Below are positions 42,047 to 51,367 of a DNA stretch of 59,656 nt, piece by piece; the first letter of the stretch is position 1; every line of letters starts with the position of its first letter. The position numbers and the translations under genes were made by a program. Source of the DNA: Deltaproteobacteria bacterium (GTDB taxonomy: Bacteria > Desulfobacterota > Syntrophobacteria > Syntrophobacterales > Syntrophobacteraceae); assembly GCA_021793275.1 (NCBI GenBank), contig JAJYTC010000004.1:1-59656 (forward strand). The letters are read 5' to 3'. The notes under the pieces were generated by a model. The model searched no databases. It was given only the letters and a program-made list of their open reading frames with translations, and was not told where the DNA came from.

Positions 42047-44239
42047 TCAAGACAACCTTCTGCCGAGCACCTCCCTCGGCTTTATCCCGTCAGAAGGGGA
42101 GACTATCCCCTGCTGCTCCATCACCTCTATCATTCGCGCGGCGCGATTGTAACCCACCCGCAGTCTTCTTTGCAGCATGGATATCGAAGCCTGCCTGGTT
42201 TCTAAAACCATCTGGACGGCTTCATCATATTTTTCGTCCAGCTCTTCTTCGGCAATCTCCGAAGCGCCGCCTTCCTCGCGCAGGTCCACCCTGCCCATTA
42301 GCGGGTCTTCAAGAAGCTTCTGCGCTCTCCAGTGTTCGGTAAGCCTCTCTATTTCAGCGTCGGAAACGAAGGCCCCGTGAATACGCTGCAGCTTAGCCGT
42401 GCCCGGCGGAAGGAACAGCATATCTCCGGACCCGAGCAGGGTCTCGGCCCCCGAGCCGTCCAGGATGGTCCTCGAATCGATTTTCGATGAGACCTGGAAT
42501 GAAATGCGGGTGGGAATGTTGGCCTTGATTATTCCCGTCAAAACGTCCACCGAGGGCCTCTGCGTGGCGAGGACGAGATGTATGCCCGCCGCACGCGCCA
42601 TCTGTGCAAGGCGCGTAATGGATTCTTCAACATCGCGCGAGGCAACCATCATCAGGTCGGCCAGCTCGTCGATTATTATTACCACGTAAGGCAGTTTGCA
42701 GTGGTGGAGAGCCGTATCGGAGAGAGCTTCCGGATCATTGTCCGATTTTGCGTCCTCTTGAGGTTTTTCCCGAGCGAGCACCCGGTTGTAGGTTTCGATG
42801 TTTCGAACGTTTTTGTCGGCCAGAAGCTTGTAGCGAAGCTCCATTTCCTCGACGGCCCATTTGAGCGCCCTTGTGGCCATCTTGGCGTCCGTCACCACCG
42901 GGTGTATCAGATGCGGTATTCCTTCGAAGCTGCTCAGTTCGATTCTTTTGGGATCGATCAGAAGCAGGCGCAGTTCTTCGGGAGTGTTTTTGAAAAGCAG
43001 GCTGCTCAAAAGGGTATTGATGCAGACGCTTTTTCCGGTCCCCGTTGCCCCGGCAATGAGCAGGTGAGGCATTCTGGCAAGATTTGTCACAACCGGCTGG
43101 CCAGTTATGTCTTTGCCAAGGGCGATCGAGAGCGGGGCGGCGGAAAGCGTGAATATCTCGGTTTCCAGCACCGCCCTAAGAGAGACCAACTCTCTTTTAA
43201 GATTGGGTATTTCGATTCCCACCGCCGCTTTGCCCGGAATAGGGGCGACCACCCGTATGCTGATCGCCTTCAGGGCCATCGAAAGATCATCAGCCAGATT
43301 GACGATCCGGCTGATCTTTATGCCGGGCGCAGGGGCATATTCATACATCGTTATGACCGGCCCGGGATTGATGCCCACCACCTTGCCCTGAACGCCGAAA
43401 TCGGCCAGCTTTTCCTCCAGAATCGCACCGTTTTGTTCGAGCTTTTTCCAGTCGGGTTTGACCGTTTCCGTCTCATAGACGTCGAGAAGGGCGAGTTCGG
43501 GAATCACATACTGCCCGGGCGCGACTTCGAGGGTGGCCGGCAAAACAGGTCCCTTGCGGGCCTGCTTTTTCGGAAGCGTCTCCGCCTGGACGGGGGGAGA
43601 AGATACAGGCTCTTTCTTTCTTACGCGTTTAGGGGCGGCGCCGCTCGGTTCGAGCGCAGGCTGTTCGCCCTCCTCTTCCCACTTTACCTCAGCCGCCAGC
43701 CAGGCGTAGGCGGCGGCGGCCAATGTTGAAACCCGCCTGATCACGGCCTTGATCGTGAGAGGAGTTGAAAGCAGAAGAGCGATAAGAAGCGACCCTATAA
43801 GCAGGATATTTGAACCCACACCCGAAAGCCGCGCCACCAGAAAGCCGGCAGCCACCCTTCCGATCAGTCCGCCGGTTTGGAACCTTTGGCCAAAGAGTGT
43901 GATCCAGGGCCAGTGCAAACCGCCCAGTGTCATTATGCTCAGGATAAGCAGGGCGATTCCCGAGAGGCGAAGCCACAACCCTGCCAGGGAAGGGGCGGTG
44001 AAAAGGCGCCAGCTTGTCCATAAGCCTGCGATTGCCAACCCGTAGGCCCCGAGCCCGAACACGGCGATCAGCGGCCAGGCGATATTGGCGCCGAAGCGGC
44101 CCACCAGGTTTGCGGTAAAATGTTTGCAGGAATGAAAAAAGGTAGGGTCTTGGGAGCTGTAAGACAAAACGCTGAGCAGAACCAGAAGCGAGACCGTCAA
44201 AACGATCAAAGCCCATATTTCGTGTTTCTTTTCACTCAT
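42047..44239 (-). CDS. ftsK: DNA translocase FtsK
   Basis: Septal DNA pump that clears chromosomes during division. Four membrane segments lie in the first 165 residues, followed by a Pro/Lys-rich linker of moderate length. The motor domain has GATGTGKSVCINTLLSSLL, LLLIDPKRIELS and VVIIIDELADLMM. The gamma winged helix at the C-terminus (QASISMLQRRLRVGYNRAAR) reads orienting DNA sequences. At 730 residues it is a compact FtsK. It lies upstream of lolA. Confidence 0.95.
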   Translation of the reverse strand: MSEKKHEIWALIVLTVSLLVLLSVLSYSSQDPTFFHSCKHFTANLVGRFGANIAWPLIAVFGLGAYGLAIAGLWTSWRLFTAPSLAGLWLRLSGIALLILSIMTLGGLHWPWITLFGQRFQTGGLIGRVAAGFLVARLSGVGSNILLIGSLLIALLLSTPLTIKAVIRRVSTLAAAAYAWLAAEVKWEEEGEQPALEPSGAAPKRVRKKEPVSSPPVQAETLPKKQARKGPVLPATLEVAPGQYVIPELALLDVYETETVKPDWKKLEQNGAILEEKLADFGVQGKVVGINPGPVITMYEYAPAPGIKISRIVNLADDLSMALKAISIRVVAPIPGKAAVGIEIPNLKRELVSLRAVLETEIFTLSAAPLSIALGKDITGQPVVTNLARMPHLLIAGATGTGKSVCINTLLSSLLFKNTPEELRLLLIDPKRIELSSFEGIPHLIHPVVTDAKMATRALKWAVEEMELRYKLLADKNVRNIETYNRVLAREKPQEDAKSDNDPEALSDTALHHCKLPYVVIIIDELADLMMVASRDVEESITRLAQMARAAGIHLVLATQRPSVDVLTGIIKANIPTRISFQVSSKIDSRTILDGSGAETLLGSGDMLFLPPGTAKLQRIHGAFVSDAEIERLTEHWRAQKLLEDPLMGRVDLREEGGASEIAEEELDEKYDEAVQMVLETRQASISMLQRRLRVGYNRAARMIEVMEQQGIVSPSDGIKPREVLGRRLS

Positions 44240-44337
44240 GGCGCCCGCCCATTGGAACTCTCATATGAATCACGCGCATTTCAGACGCTGTCGCACAACA
44301 GGCAACCCGTCCCGCGAAACGCGGGACTGCCCGCCGC

Positions 44338-46014
44338 TTAAATTTCCACCACTATCGGATAAATAACAGGCCTCCTGTCCAGCGTTCGAATGAAGAAGCG
44401 CTTGAGGTCGCGCCGGATTTGCTCCTGGAGAAGCGCGCAGTCCAACTCGTGGGCTTCCTCCAGTTGCCTGTCAATGTTTTCGAGTATTATGCATTTGCCC
44501 TCGTAGAGGATTTCGGGTTTTGCTTCTTCATGAATGAATCCCCTGCTGAGTATGTCCGGGCCGCTCAAAATTTCGTGGGTCTCCTTGTTCACCACCAGCG
44601 AAGCGATTACAAGTCCGTCTTCGGATAAATGTCTGCGGTCCCGGAGGACCAGGCCGCCAACGTCCCCGACGCCTTTTCCGTCCACAAAGACCCTGCCCGT
44701 CTCAATTTTTTCCTTGGTGCAGACACTGTCGGGGCTGAAGCAAAGTACGCCGCCGTTTTCAATCAACAGGCAGTTGGCGGGGGATATTCCGAGAGACAGC
44801 GCCAGTTGTCTGTGTTTGACAAGATGGCGGTATTCGCCGTGAATGGGGATGAAGAAGCGCGGCTGGACCACATTGATCATTATCTTGAGCTCTTCCTGGC
44901 AGGCGTGGCCCGAGACATGGATGTCCTTTACCTGTTCGTGAATGACCTCAGCGCCGTTTCTGCACAGGTGGTTCATGATGTTTTGAATGGTGCGCTCGTT
45001 TCCGGGAATGAACCTGGAGGACAAAATTATGGTGTCGCCCTCCCTGACCTTGAGCTTTTTGTGATCGTTGAAGGCCATCCGGCTAAGGGCGCTCATCGGC
45101 TCGCCCTGGGTCCCGGTAGTGAGCATGAGCACCCGGGAGTCGGGCAAGTTTTGGAGGTCCTGGATCGCTATCTCATCTTCTTTGGTAAAGTCGAGACAGC
45201 CCAGTTCGCGGGCGATCCGAACGTTTGTCACCATCGATTTGCCGCTTAGCAGCACCTTGCGGTCGAACTCGCGGGCAATATGGATAAGCTGCTGGATCCG
45301 GTGAAGATTGCTCGCGAATACAGCCACTATGACCCGACCCTGCTTTTCCTGGAGCACATTGCGCAGCGTGACGCCGACTTCCTTTTCGGAAACCGTGTAT
45401 CCTGGTCGCTCTACATTGGTCGAGTCGGAAAAAAGGGCCAGAACGCCTTCTTCACCGTAAGAGCCAAGCCTGGCGATATCCAGTCTTTTGTCATCTACGG
45501 GGGTGTTGTCAATCTTGAAGTCGCCCGAATGGATGATAACGCCTACAGGGGTGCGGATCGCCAGTCCCACGCCGTCGGGGATGCTGTGGCAGACCCTGAT
45601 GAATTCGAAGCTGAACGGTCCGATCTCGACGACCTGGCGAGGCACGATCTGGATAAGCTCGACACGGTCGAGCAAATTATGCTCCCGGAGTTTTTCCCTG
45701 ATCAGGGCCAGGGTGAGGGCCGTCCCATATATGGGGAGGGGGAACTCGCGGACAAGGAAGGGGATGGCGCCTATATGGTCTTCATGGCCGTGGGTAACAA
45801 CCAGGGCGGCCACCTTTTCTTTTCTCCCCAGAAGATAGCTGAAATCGGGAATAACTATGTCGATACCAAGCATTTCTTCTTCGGGAAACATCAAGCCGGA
45901 ATCGACAATTACGATAGAATCCTCATATTCGAAGACCATCATATTGAGGCCGATTTCGCCAAGTCCGCCGAGGGGAATGACCTTTAAAGTCGAGCAGGCA
46001 GTTTTTTCAGGCAT
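44338..46014 (-). CDS. rnj: ribonuclease J
   Basis: Zinc-dependent 5-prime exonuclease and endonuclease for mRNA decay and rRNA processing. The metallo-beta-lactamase core has THGHEDHIGAIPFL and the IHSGDFKID and HVSGHA motifs; the beta-CASP and C-terminal domains complete about 558 residues. I chose the ATG at 46014 (MPEKTACSTLKVIPLGGLGE), 4 bases after the acyltransferase stop; the frame is open to 46083 but that overlaps the preceding gene. Confidence 0.94.
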   Translation of the reverse strand: MPEKTACSTLKVIPLGGLGEIGLNMMVFEYEDSIVIVDSGLMFPEEEMLGIDIVIPDFSYLLGRKEKVAALVVTHGHEDHIGAIPFLVREFPLPIYGTALTLALIREKLREHNLLDRVELIQIVPRQVVEIGPFSFEFIRVCHSIPDGVGLAIRTPVGVIIHSGDFKIDNTPVDDKRLDIARLGSYGEEGVLALFSDSTNVERPGYTVSEKEVGVTLRNVLQEKQGRVIVAVFASNLHRIQQLIHIAREFDRKVLLSGKSMVTNVRIARELGCLDFTKEDEIAIQDLQNLPDSRVLMLTTGTQGEPMSALSRMAFNDHKKLKVREGDTIILSSRFIPGNERTIQNIMNHLCRNGAEVIHEQVKDIHVSGHACQEELKIMINVVQPRFFIPIHGEYRHLVKHRQLALSLGISPANCLLIENGGVLCFSPDSVCTKEKIETGRVFVDGKGVGDVGGLVLRDRRHLSEDGLVIASLVVNKETHEILSGPDILSRGFIHEEAKPEILYEGKCIILENIDRQLEEAHELDCALLQEQIRRDLKRFFIRTLDRRPVIYPIVVEI

Positions 46015-46018
46015 CGCG

Positions 46019-46801
46019 TCAGATGCTACCCCCGTTTTGAGAAAGGGCGCCAGGGGTTTGCAGGCCGGCCTTGCGGTCGTCACCGGCTTCTTCGGAAGTC
46101 AAATTGGCCCGGATCGCTTCACGGACCGTTTCCATCAGGGAGTCGCGGCTTTGGGCATCGGCCCCCGAGCTGTAGACAGGAGTGCCAATCGAAAACCTGA
46201 TTTGGCCCGGATGGATCATCCAGCTTTTTTTGGGAAGGATGCGATAAGAGCCGCTGATACTAATGGGAATAATGGGCTGTCCGGATTTTACGGCCAAAAT
46301 AAACACGCCTTTTTTGAAATCCTTTATAACCCCGTCGGCACTCCTTGTGCCCTCGGGGAAAACGAATACCGAGGTCCCCTGCCGCACAATTTCTGCGACC
46401 CTGTTCATGCTGGCAATTGCCTTCCTGCGGTCCCTGCGGTCGATCGAAATATAGCCTGCCCTGGACATGGCATGGCCGAGGACAGGAATTTTAAAAAGCT
46501 CCTCTTTTGCGAGCCAGCTAAATCTTATGGGCAGCTTGCCGAGGGCGGCAAAAATATCGAACCACCCCTGGTGATTGCTCACCAATATGTAAGGGCCGCT
46601 GTTCATGTTCTCCACACCCGCAAGACTTACCTTCACTCCGGCGGCCCAAAGATTTACGTTGCCCCAGATTCTGGCCATCCAATTCGGCCACGCCCGGCTC
46701 GCCAAAGAGCCTATGACTGCGGAAGATCCCAGAATCATGGTGGATAGAAATAAAACGATATAAAAAAAGACGGATCGCAAAAATCTCATTTCTCTCCACA
46801 T
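46019..46801 (-). CDS. plsC: 1-acyl-sn-glycerol-3-phosphate acyltransferase
   Basis: Makes phosphatidic acid by acylating lysophosphatidate at the inner membrane. The 260-residue protein has an N-terminal membrane segment (about 7-27), the catalytic NHQGWFD box (NHx4D), the phosphate-binding FPEGTRS and IPISISGS. The first ATG is used; a second ATG 12 bases on has GGAGA closer to it. rnj follows immediately, so the two are probably co-transcribed. Confidence 0.92.
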   Translation of the reverse strand: MWREMRFLRSVFFYIVLFLSTMILGSSAVIGSLASRAWPNWMARIWGNVNLWAAGVKVSLAGVENMNSGPYILVSNHQGWFDIFAALGKLPIRFSWLAKEELFKIPVLGHAMSRAGYISIDRRDRRKAIASMNRVAEIVRQGTSVFVFPEGTRSADGVIKDFKKGVFILAVKSGQPIIPISISGSYRILPKKSWMIHPGQIRFSIGTPVYSSGADAQSRDSLMETVREAIRANLTSEEAGDDRKAGLQTPGALSQNGGSI

Positions 46802-47184
46802 CGAAGGCGGGTTTAGACAAAAACCGGGATAAACTTTTCAGATTATTTTTAAAAATTCAGTCTAAACTCTTTTCCGACTGTAGTCAATTGGAAGGCGGAG
46901 AAGCGAGAGGGAAAGGCATCCGATGCTATCGTTTGATTCTCGATCCACACTTTTTGCCTTCGTGGTCCTTCCTCCTTTTCGTGGTGGAAAATAATCTTAC
47001 CCTCAAAGCTTGTGATGACATCACGAAGGTCGCGAAGAGCACGAAGAAACCGCAAGGAAGAAGGTCGGGCGGTGACGTTCATCTGCGAAGAACCATGGAT
47101 CAGCATAACCGCAACCAAAGAGCTGTGTCAGCGGGCGATCCGTCGCACCCCCGCGGGATCAGGTTGAAGAAAAAACCTGTAAGG
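46802..47184. other. intergenic region with degenerate repeat sequence
   Basis: About 380 bases without a supported gene. Around 46960-47060 there are inverted and direct copies of CACGAAG-type words (CTTCGTGGTCCTTC and CACGAAGGTCGCGAAG), resembling the edges of the dispersed repeats elsewhere in the window. Confidence 0.4.
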
Positions 47185-47213
47185 TTTTCATACTCTTTGA
47201 TTAATGGTATAAG
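47185..47213 (+). promoter_or_regulatory. promoter of ssb with overlapping palindrome
   Basis: TTTTCA, a 17-base spacer and TATAAG fit a sigma-70 promoter. The perfect inverted repeat AAAACC-TGTAA-GGTTTT (47172-47188) overlaps the -35 element and could be a repressor site. It lies about 80 bases before the ssb start. Confidence 0.5.
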
Positions 47214-47291
47214 GGGATCTGGATTTAGCCGATTTACCGGCTTATTGGGCTGGGTTTAAGGGCGGCTGCGAGCTTGGAGGGGAGTCTAAAA

Positions 47292-47762
47292 ATGTCTAGA
47301 GGGACGGTTAACAAGGTTATTCTGGTGGGAAGGTTGGGCGGGGATCCTGACATTCGGTACAGCGCCAATGGAGTTGCGGTTGCCAAATTCAGCCTCGCCA
47401 CAAATGATTATGTGGCCGGGGGAGGAGAAGGCAACCGGGAAGAGCGAACGGAGTGGCATCGTATCGTTACCTTCGGCAAGACCGCGGAATTTTGTGGCAA
47501 TTATCTGTCAAAGGGCCGGCTGGTCTATGTGGAGGGCAGTCTTCGGACCAACCAGTGGGAAGATGCCCAAGGTCAGAAGCGTTATACCACCGAAATTATA
47601 GCGAGGGAGATGCAACTGCTGGGAAGCGCGGAAGGGCAGGCGCAGGGGCCTGGCGCCGCGGGCGGGCAGAGCCAGATGAGAAATTCGGGGGCCGGCGGGC
47701 GGTCAGCGATGGAAGAGTTGCCCGCCAACACGGGCGCCCCGGATGATGATATTCCATTCTAG
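47292..47762 (+). CDS. ssb: single-stranded DNA-binding protein
   Basis: Binds single-stranded DNA in replication, repair and recombination. The 156-residue protein has the OB fold (NKVILVGRLGGDPDIRYS, TEWHRIVTFGKTAEFCGNYL, LVYVEGSLRTNQWEDAQG), a Gly/Gln-rich linker and the acidic protein-binding tip DDDIPF. The start is the ATG with GGAGGGGAG upstream, six codons inside the longest open frame. Confidence 0.96.
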   Translation: MSRGTVNKVILVGRLGGDPDIRYSANGVAVAKFSLATNDYVAGGGEGNREERTEWHRIVTFGKTAEFCGNYLSKGRLVYVEGSLRTNQWEDAQGQKRYTTEIIAREMQLLGSAEGQAQGPGAAGGQSQMRNSGAGGRSAMEELPANTGAPDDDIPF

Positions 47763-47766
47763 GGCG

Positions 47767-48162
47767 TTATTTCTTGAGCATTTGTTCGACTTCGTCCATG
47801 AGTTGAAGGAATTCCTTCGACTGCCTGTACTGGTCGAGTGATTTTTGGTGCTGGAGCCAGGTTTCCCATACCTTCATCCACGCCGCATTACGCCAGTAGC
47901 ATTCCGATTGGCTGCGGTCTCCATCGACCCTGGCGCGATATTCTTCGTATTCCTGCAGACAGGATTTGCACAGGCTGTATGGAGCGGCAAAACGGGCATA
48001 TTCCTGAGATTCTATTTGGGCGCCGCACTTAGAGCACTTGACCATGCATCTGGTGCACTGGAATATCTTTCGCAATGCTTCGATCTTGAGTTGGCGCACA
48101 GCGTTATCGCGCTCCGACTTCACGTTTTCCACTTTCTTTCCGAATTCAAGGATATCTGCCAT
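47767..48162 (-). CDS. zinc-ribbon/helical protein of unknown function
   Basis: A 131-residue protein with CTRCMVKCSKCGAQIES and a later LCKSCLQEYEEY, which could hold one or two zinc ions, flanked by charged helices and a C-terminal Gln/Leu-rich helix. It follows hemA by 6 bases on the same strand and is convergent with ssb, so it ends the siroheme-ccsA-hemA transcript. Function is unknown. Confidence 0.78.
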   Translation of the reverse strand: MADILEFGKKVENVKSERDNAVRQLKIEALRKIFQCTRCMVKCSKCGAQIESQEYARFAAPYSLCKSCLQEYEEYRARVDGDRSQSECYWRNAAWMKVWETWLQHQKSLDQYRQSKEFLQLMDEVEQMLKK

Positions 48163-48168
48163 ATTACC

Positions 48169-49518
48169 TCATTTTTTGGCTGCTTTAAGAAAAGTTGCAT
48201 CTTCGGTTTTTTCGTTCTCAGCCTGTGCCGCATCCACCTCATCCATTGCCTCGATCAGATTGAAAAGCTGCAGGGTGAAATCCATGTAAACTGCCCGGGT
48301 GTCTCTTTGCGCCTTTTTTTTCAAAAACATTATGGGGTCGTGCAGCATTTTCTTGATAATCGAAGAGGTGAGGATTTCAATCGCTTCCTTTTCCTTATCG
48401 GTTAAATCGGGGAGTTGGGAAAATGTTTTCCTGAGTTCATTTTGCCTTATTCTCTCGGCCTTTTCGCGCACCGATATTATGGTGGGCACCACGTTGAGGC
48501 TTTCCATCCAGTTTCTGAATTTGATGGTTTCCTCGTTGATGATGTGTTCGGCTGCGCGCGCCTCGCTTAAACGTTCTTCCTTGTTGAATTCGATAACTCC
48601 CTGCAGGTCGTCTATGTCATAGACATAAACATTGTCAATTTCGTTGACCTTCGGGTCGATGTCTCTGGGGACGGCGATGTCGATGAAAAAAAGAGGCTTG
48701 TTGCGCCGCTCGCGCATTCTCGACCTCACGTCCCGGTAGGAGATAATCGGCTCCCTGGCGCCCGTAGAAGACACCACGATGTCGGTTGCCTTCAGTTCTT
48801 CGAGCAGGAGGTCGAAGGGGACCGTTTCGGCTTTGAACCTGGCAGCCAGTTCGACCGCCCTTTCGAGGGTCCGGTTGGCCACCATCATGCTTCGCACCCC
48901 CTGCCTGAGGAAGTGCTCGGCGGCAAGCTCGGCCATCTCTCCCGCACCGATGAGGAGCACCTTCTTGTCCTGGATGTGGCCGAAAATCTTGCGGGCAAGC
49001 TCGACAGCCGCATAGCTGACCGACACCGCGCAGGAGCCTATGCAGGTCTCGGTACGCACGCGTTTGGCCACCGAAAATGATTTATGCACGAGCCGGTTTA
49101 GCACCGTCTTAACCGTCCGGTACTCGACGGCCAAGCGATATGCGTCCTTTAACTGGCCGAGTATCTGCGGTTCCCCGACAACCATCGAGTCCAGGCTGGA
49201 TGCAACCATGAACAGGTGTTTTACAGCCTCCAAGTCCTTGTGGACGTAGAGGTATGAATCGAGGGGGACGGAGGTCGGCAAGCCTACATGGGTCCTGAGC
49301 AACGCCTTTACCTCGCCGATCCCTTCGGCAAGGGCGCCACAGGTAAACAAAAATTCCACCCTGTTGCAGGTAGACAGAAAAACCAACTCATCCACGTGAT
49401 CGAGGTGCGGGAGCATATGCAGCGGATTCACCTCTTTGCGGCACGCCACGGCAAGCTGCTCCCGAATTTCCACGGGCGCCGTTTTGTGATTCATGCCTAA
49501 GAGGATGATGTGAGACAT
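48169..49518 (-). CDS. hemA: glutamyl-tRNA reductase
   Basis: NADPH-dependent first committed enzyme of tetrapyrrole synthesis by the C5 route. The 449-residue protein has GMNHKTAPVEIREQLA, the catalytic Cys in FLSTCNRVEFLF, SCAVSVSYAAVELARKIFG, the NADPH site VLLIGAGEMAELAAEHF and a C-terminal dimerisation helix region. It lies 6 bases downstream of ccsA on the same strand. Confidence 0.95.
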   Translation of the reverse strand: MSHIILLGMNHKTAPVEIREQLAVACRKEVNPLHMLPHLDHVDELVFLSTCNRVEFLFTCGALAEGIGEVKALLRTHVGLPTSVPLDSYLYVHKDLEAVKHLFMVASSLDSMVVGEPQILGQLKDAYRLAVEYRTVKTVLNRLVHKSFSVAKRVRTETCIGSCAVSVSYAAVELARKIFGHIQDKKVLLIGAGEMAELAAEHFLRQGVRSMMVANRTLERAVELAARFKAETVPFDLLLEELKATDIVVSSTGAREPIISYRDVRSRMRERRNKPLFFIDIAVPRDIDPKVNEIDNVYVYDIDDLQGVIEFNKEERLSEARAAEHIINEETIKFRNWMESLNVVPTIISVREKAERIRQNELRKTFSQLPDLTDKEKEAIEILTSSIIKKMLHDPIMFLKKKAQRDTRAVYMDFTLQLFNLIEAMDEVDAAQAENEKTEDATFLKAAKK

Positions 49519-49524
49519 GCATTC

Positions 49525-50358
49525 CTACCCGTAAAGGTTACCGGAAATGATCGAATGGTGGCCGGCGAGCAGAAGGCTAGCCAGAACAAAGGTAAGGACA
49601 GTTGCCGAAAAACCGACAATCGCAAGCCAGGCGGCCCTGCGGCCCCGCCACCCCACAGCCAGCCGCTCATGGACAAGGACGGCATAGATCATCCATGTGA
49701 CCAGGGACAGCACTTCCATGGGGTCCCAGTTCCATGGCGAACTCCAGACCATGGAGGCATAAACGAAGCCGGTTATAAGGCCTGCGGTCATGAGCGGGAA
49801 CCCCGACATGAGACACACATGGGCTATGGAGTCTATCCGTTCGAGTGAGGGCAGCCGCTCGTAGAGCAACCCGAAATTCTTTTTCTTGATGCGTCTTTCC
49901 TGGAGCAGATACATTACACCCAGGCTGAAGAGCACCGCAAACAGCGCATTGGCCAGGAAAATACTTGTCACGTGCGCGATCAGCCAGCCGCTCCTGAAAG
50001 AGCCGCTTTTGAGTATTCCTTGAGTCGGCAGGAGCCTGGATGAAATCATGAAAATTACGGCAAGCGGGGATACGAACGAACCCAGGATTCGAAGCTGGAG
50101 TTTTATCTGGATGATAAGATAGGTAACGACGAAAATCCATGCGAAAAGCGAGATCGCCTCCCGCATCGATGTGACCGGGAAATGTCCCGTCCCGATTCCT
50201 CGCATCGCCAGCGCCGTGCCGTGAAAAAGCACTCCGACCAGCAATATGGTCCATGCTATACGGGGCAACACTTCGCGGTCTTTTAAGAGATAAATCAGGT
50301 ATCCCACGGTCCCGCTGAGATAGCAAAGCGTTGCAATTACAAGGAAAAGAGATTCCAT
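49525..50358 (-). CDS. ccsA: cytochrome c assembly protein (CcsA/HemX type)
   Basis: Membrane protein of the CcsA/HemX family that handles haem for cytochrome c biogenesis. The 277-residue protein has eight or so membrane segments and the haem-binding WxWD motif in SSPWNWDPMEVLSLVTWMIY. Conserved His residues lie in VLFHGTALAMRG and LIAHVTSIFLANALF. It overlaps the sirohaem synthase gene by 22 bases and precedes hemA, a common order in Desulfobacterota. Confidence 0.9.
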   Translation of the reverse strand: MESLFLVIATLCYLSGTVGYLIYLLKDREVLPRIAWTILLVGVLFHGTALAMRGIGTGHFPVTSMREAISLFAWIFVVTYLIIQIKLQLRILGSFVSPLAVIFMISSRLLPTQGILKSGSFRSGWLIAHVTSIFLANALFAVLFSLGVMYLLQERRIKKKNFGLLYERLPSLERIDSIAHVCLMSGFPLMTAGLITGFVYASMVWSSPWNWDPMEVLSLVTWMIYAVLVHERLAVGWRGRRAAWLAIVGFSATVLTFVLASLLLAGHHSIISGNLYG

Positions 50359-51032
50359 AGATTTTCCCAGACAGCTCTTGTTTCGTCGGCGGTCATAGCC
50401 GGGCGACAGCTTTCGACCGTTTTCTCAAGAGCCTCGCCTGCCCGGCCCTCCTCGATCCATTGGGGTATGGGCAGCCGCGCCAGCCTGCTCAATATTTCCC
50501 TGCCCGATTTTTCAACTACTCCCCTGGACTTGAATGTTTCCCGCAATTCCCCGAGCAGCCGGACGAAAAAGTCCCATTGGGGACCGATTTCCCGTTCGAG
50601 CTTTTGCCTGAGCAGCTTTGCAGCCGCCGGGCTGCGTCCCGAGGTTGAAATGGCGATGTTAAGCGTTCCCCGTTCGAAAACCGAGGGAACGATAAATGAT
50701 CCCAGTTCGGGCTCAGTAGCCATGTTGCACCAGACGCCAAGCTCGCGCGCATCTGCGGCAATGGTCCGGTTAAGCTCCAGGTCGTCGGTGGCAGCAAATG
50801 CGAGGCCTATCCCCTCGAGATGTGACCTCTGGTATCGTGTGGCGACCCAGTCGATGAGCTTTTCGGCCCTCTTTTGCTCCAGCCCGGCGGACAACTCACG
50901 GGCCACCAGCCGAATTGCGGCGCCATATTTGAGGAGGCTCCCGACTTTGCGCTCACCCACGGCCCCCCCGCCCACGACAAGGCAGGTAGTTCCTTCCAGG
51001 GACAGGAGGAGCGGATAATAGCGGGCAGGCAT
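50337..51032 (-). CDS. precorrin-2 dehydrogenase/sirohydrochlorin ferrochelatase-like
   Basis: A 231-residue protein of the Met8/SirC type, which oxidises precorrin-2 with NAD and may insert iron to give sirohaem, the cofactor of sulfite reductase. It has YYPLLLSLEGTTCLVVGGGAVGERKVGSLL, FAATDDLELNRTIAADA and the GTLNIAISTSGRSPA motif. The start is the third in-frame ATG (MPARYYPLLL), which matches relatives; upstream starts reach 51089. It heads the ccsA-hemA operon. Confidence 0.9.
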   Translation of the reverse strand: MPARYYPLLLSLEGTTCLVVGGGAVGERKVGSLLKYGAAIRLVARELSAGLEQKRAEKLIDWVATRYQRSHLEGIGLAFAATDDLELNRTIAADARELGVWCNMATEPELGSFIVPSVFERGTLNIAISTSGRSPAAAKLLRQKLEREIGPQWDFFVRLLGELRETFKSRGVVEKSGREILSRLARLPIPQWIEEGRAGEALEKTVESCRPAMTADETRAVWENLWNLFSL

Positions 51033-51367
51033 TCCAGGGCACTCTTCCATCGATGTCGTCGATTTCAAAAGTAATAACCACGCGATCACGCGTGGCTAGG
51101 GCGCGATACAATTTATCATTGCCGGCGCCATTAAACAAGTACTGCGGCCTTTTCTGTGCAGGGAGCAAATAAAATGTCCGCACTTTTAGCGGGCGAATTG
51201 TCGGGTTTTGACAGGCCTTCGAGGGTATGAAGAGCTGTTGCACAATGATGAATCGTTGCTATACTGCGAATTAGTTTTTTTGATCGCGTAGTGACGGGAC
51301 GCCTTCGAGAGATCAAGAGGGCGCTCTGCTGCGCGATGTCAGCTCCGCCTGAAGGGACTTTCGAAAA

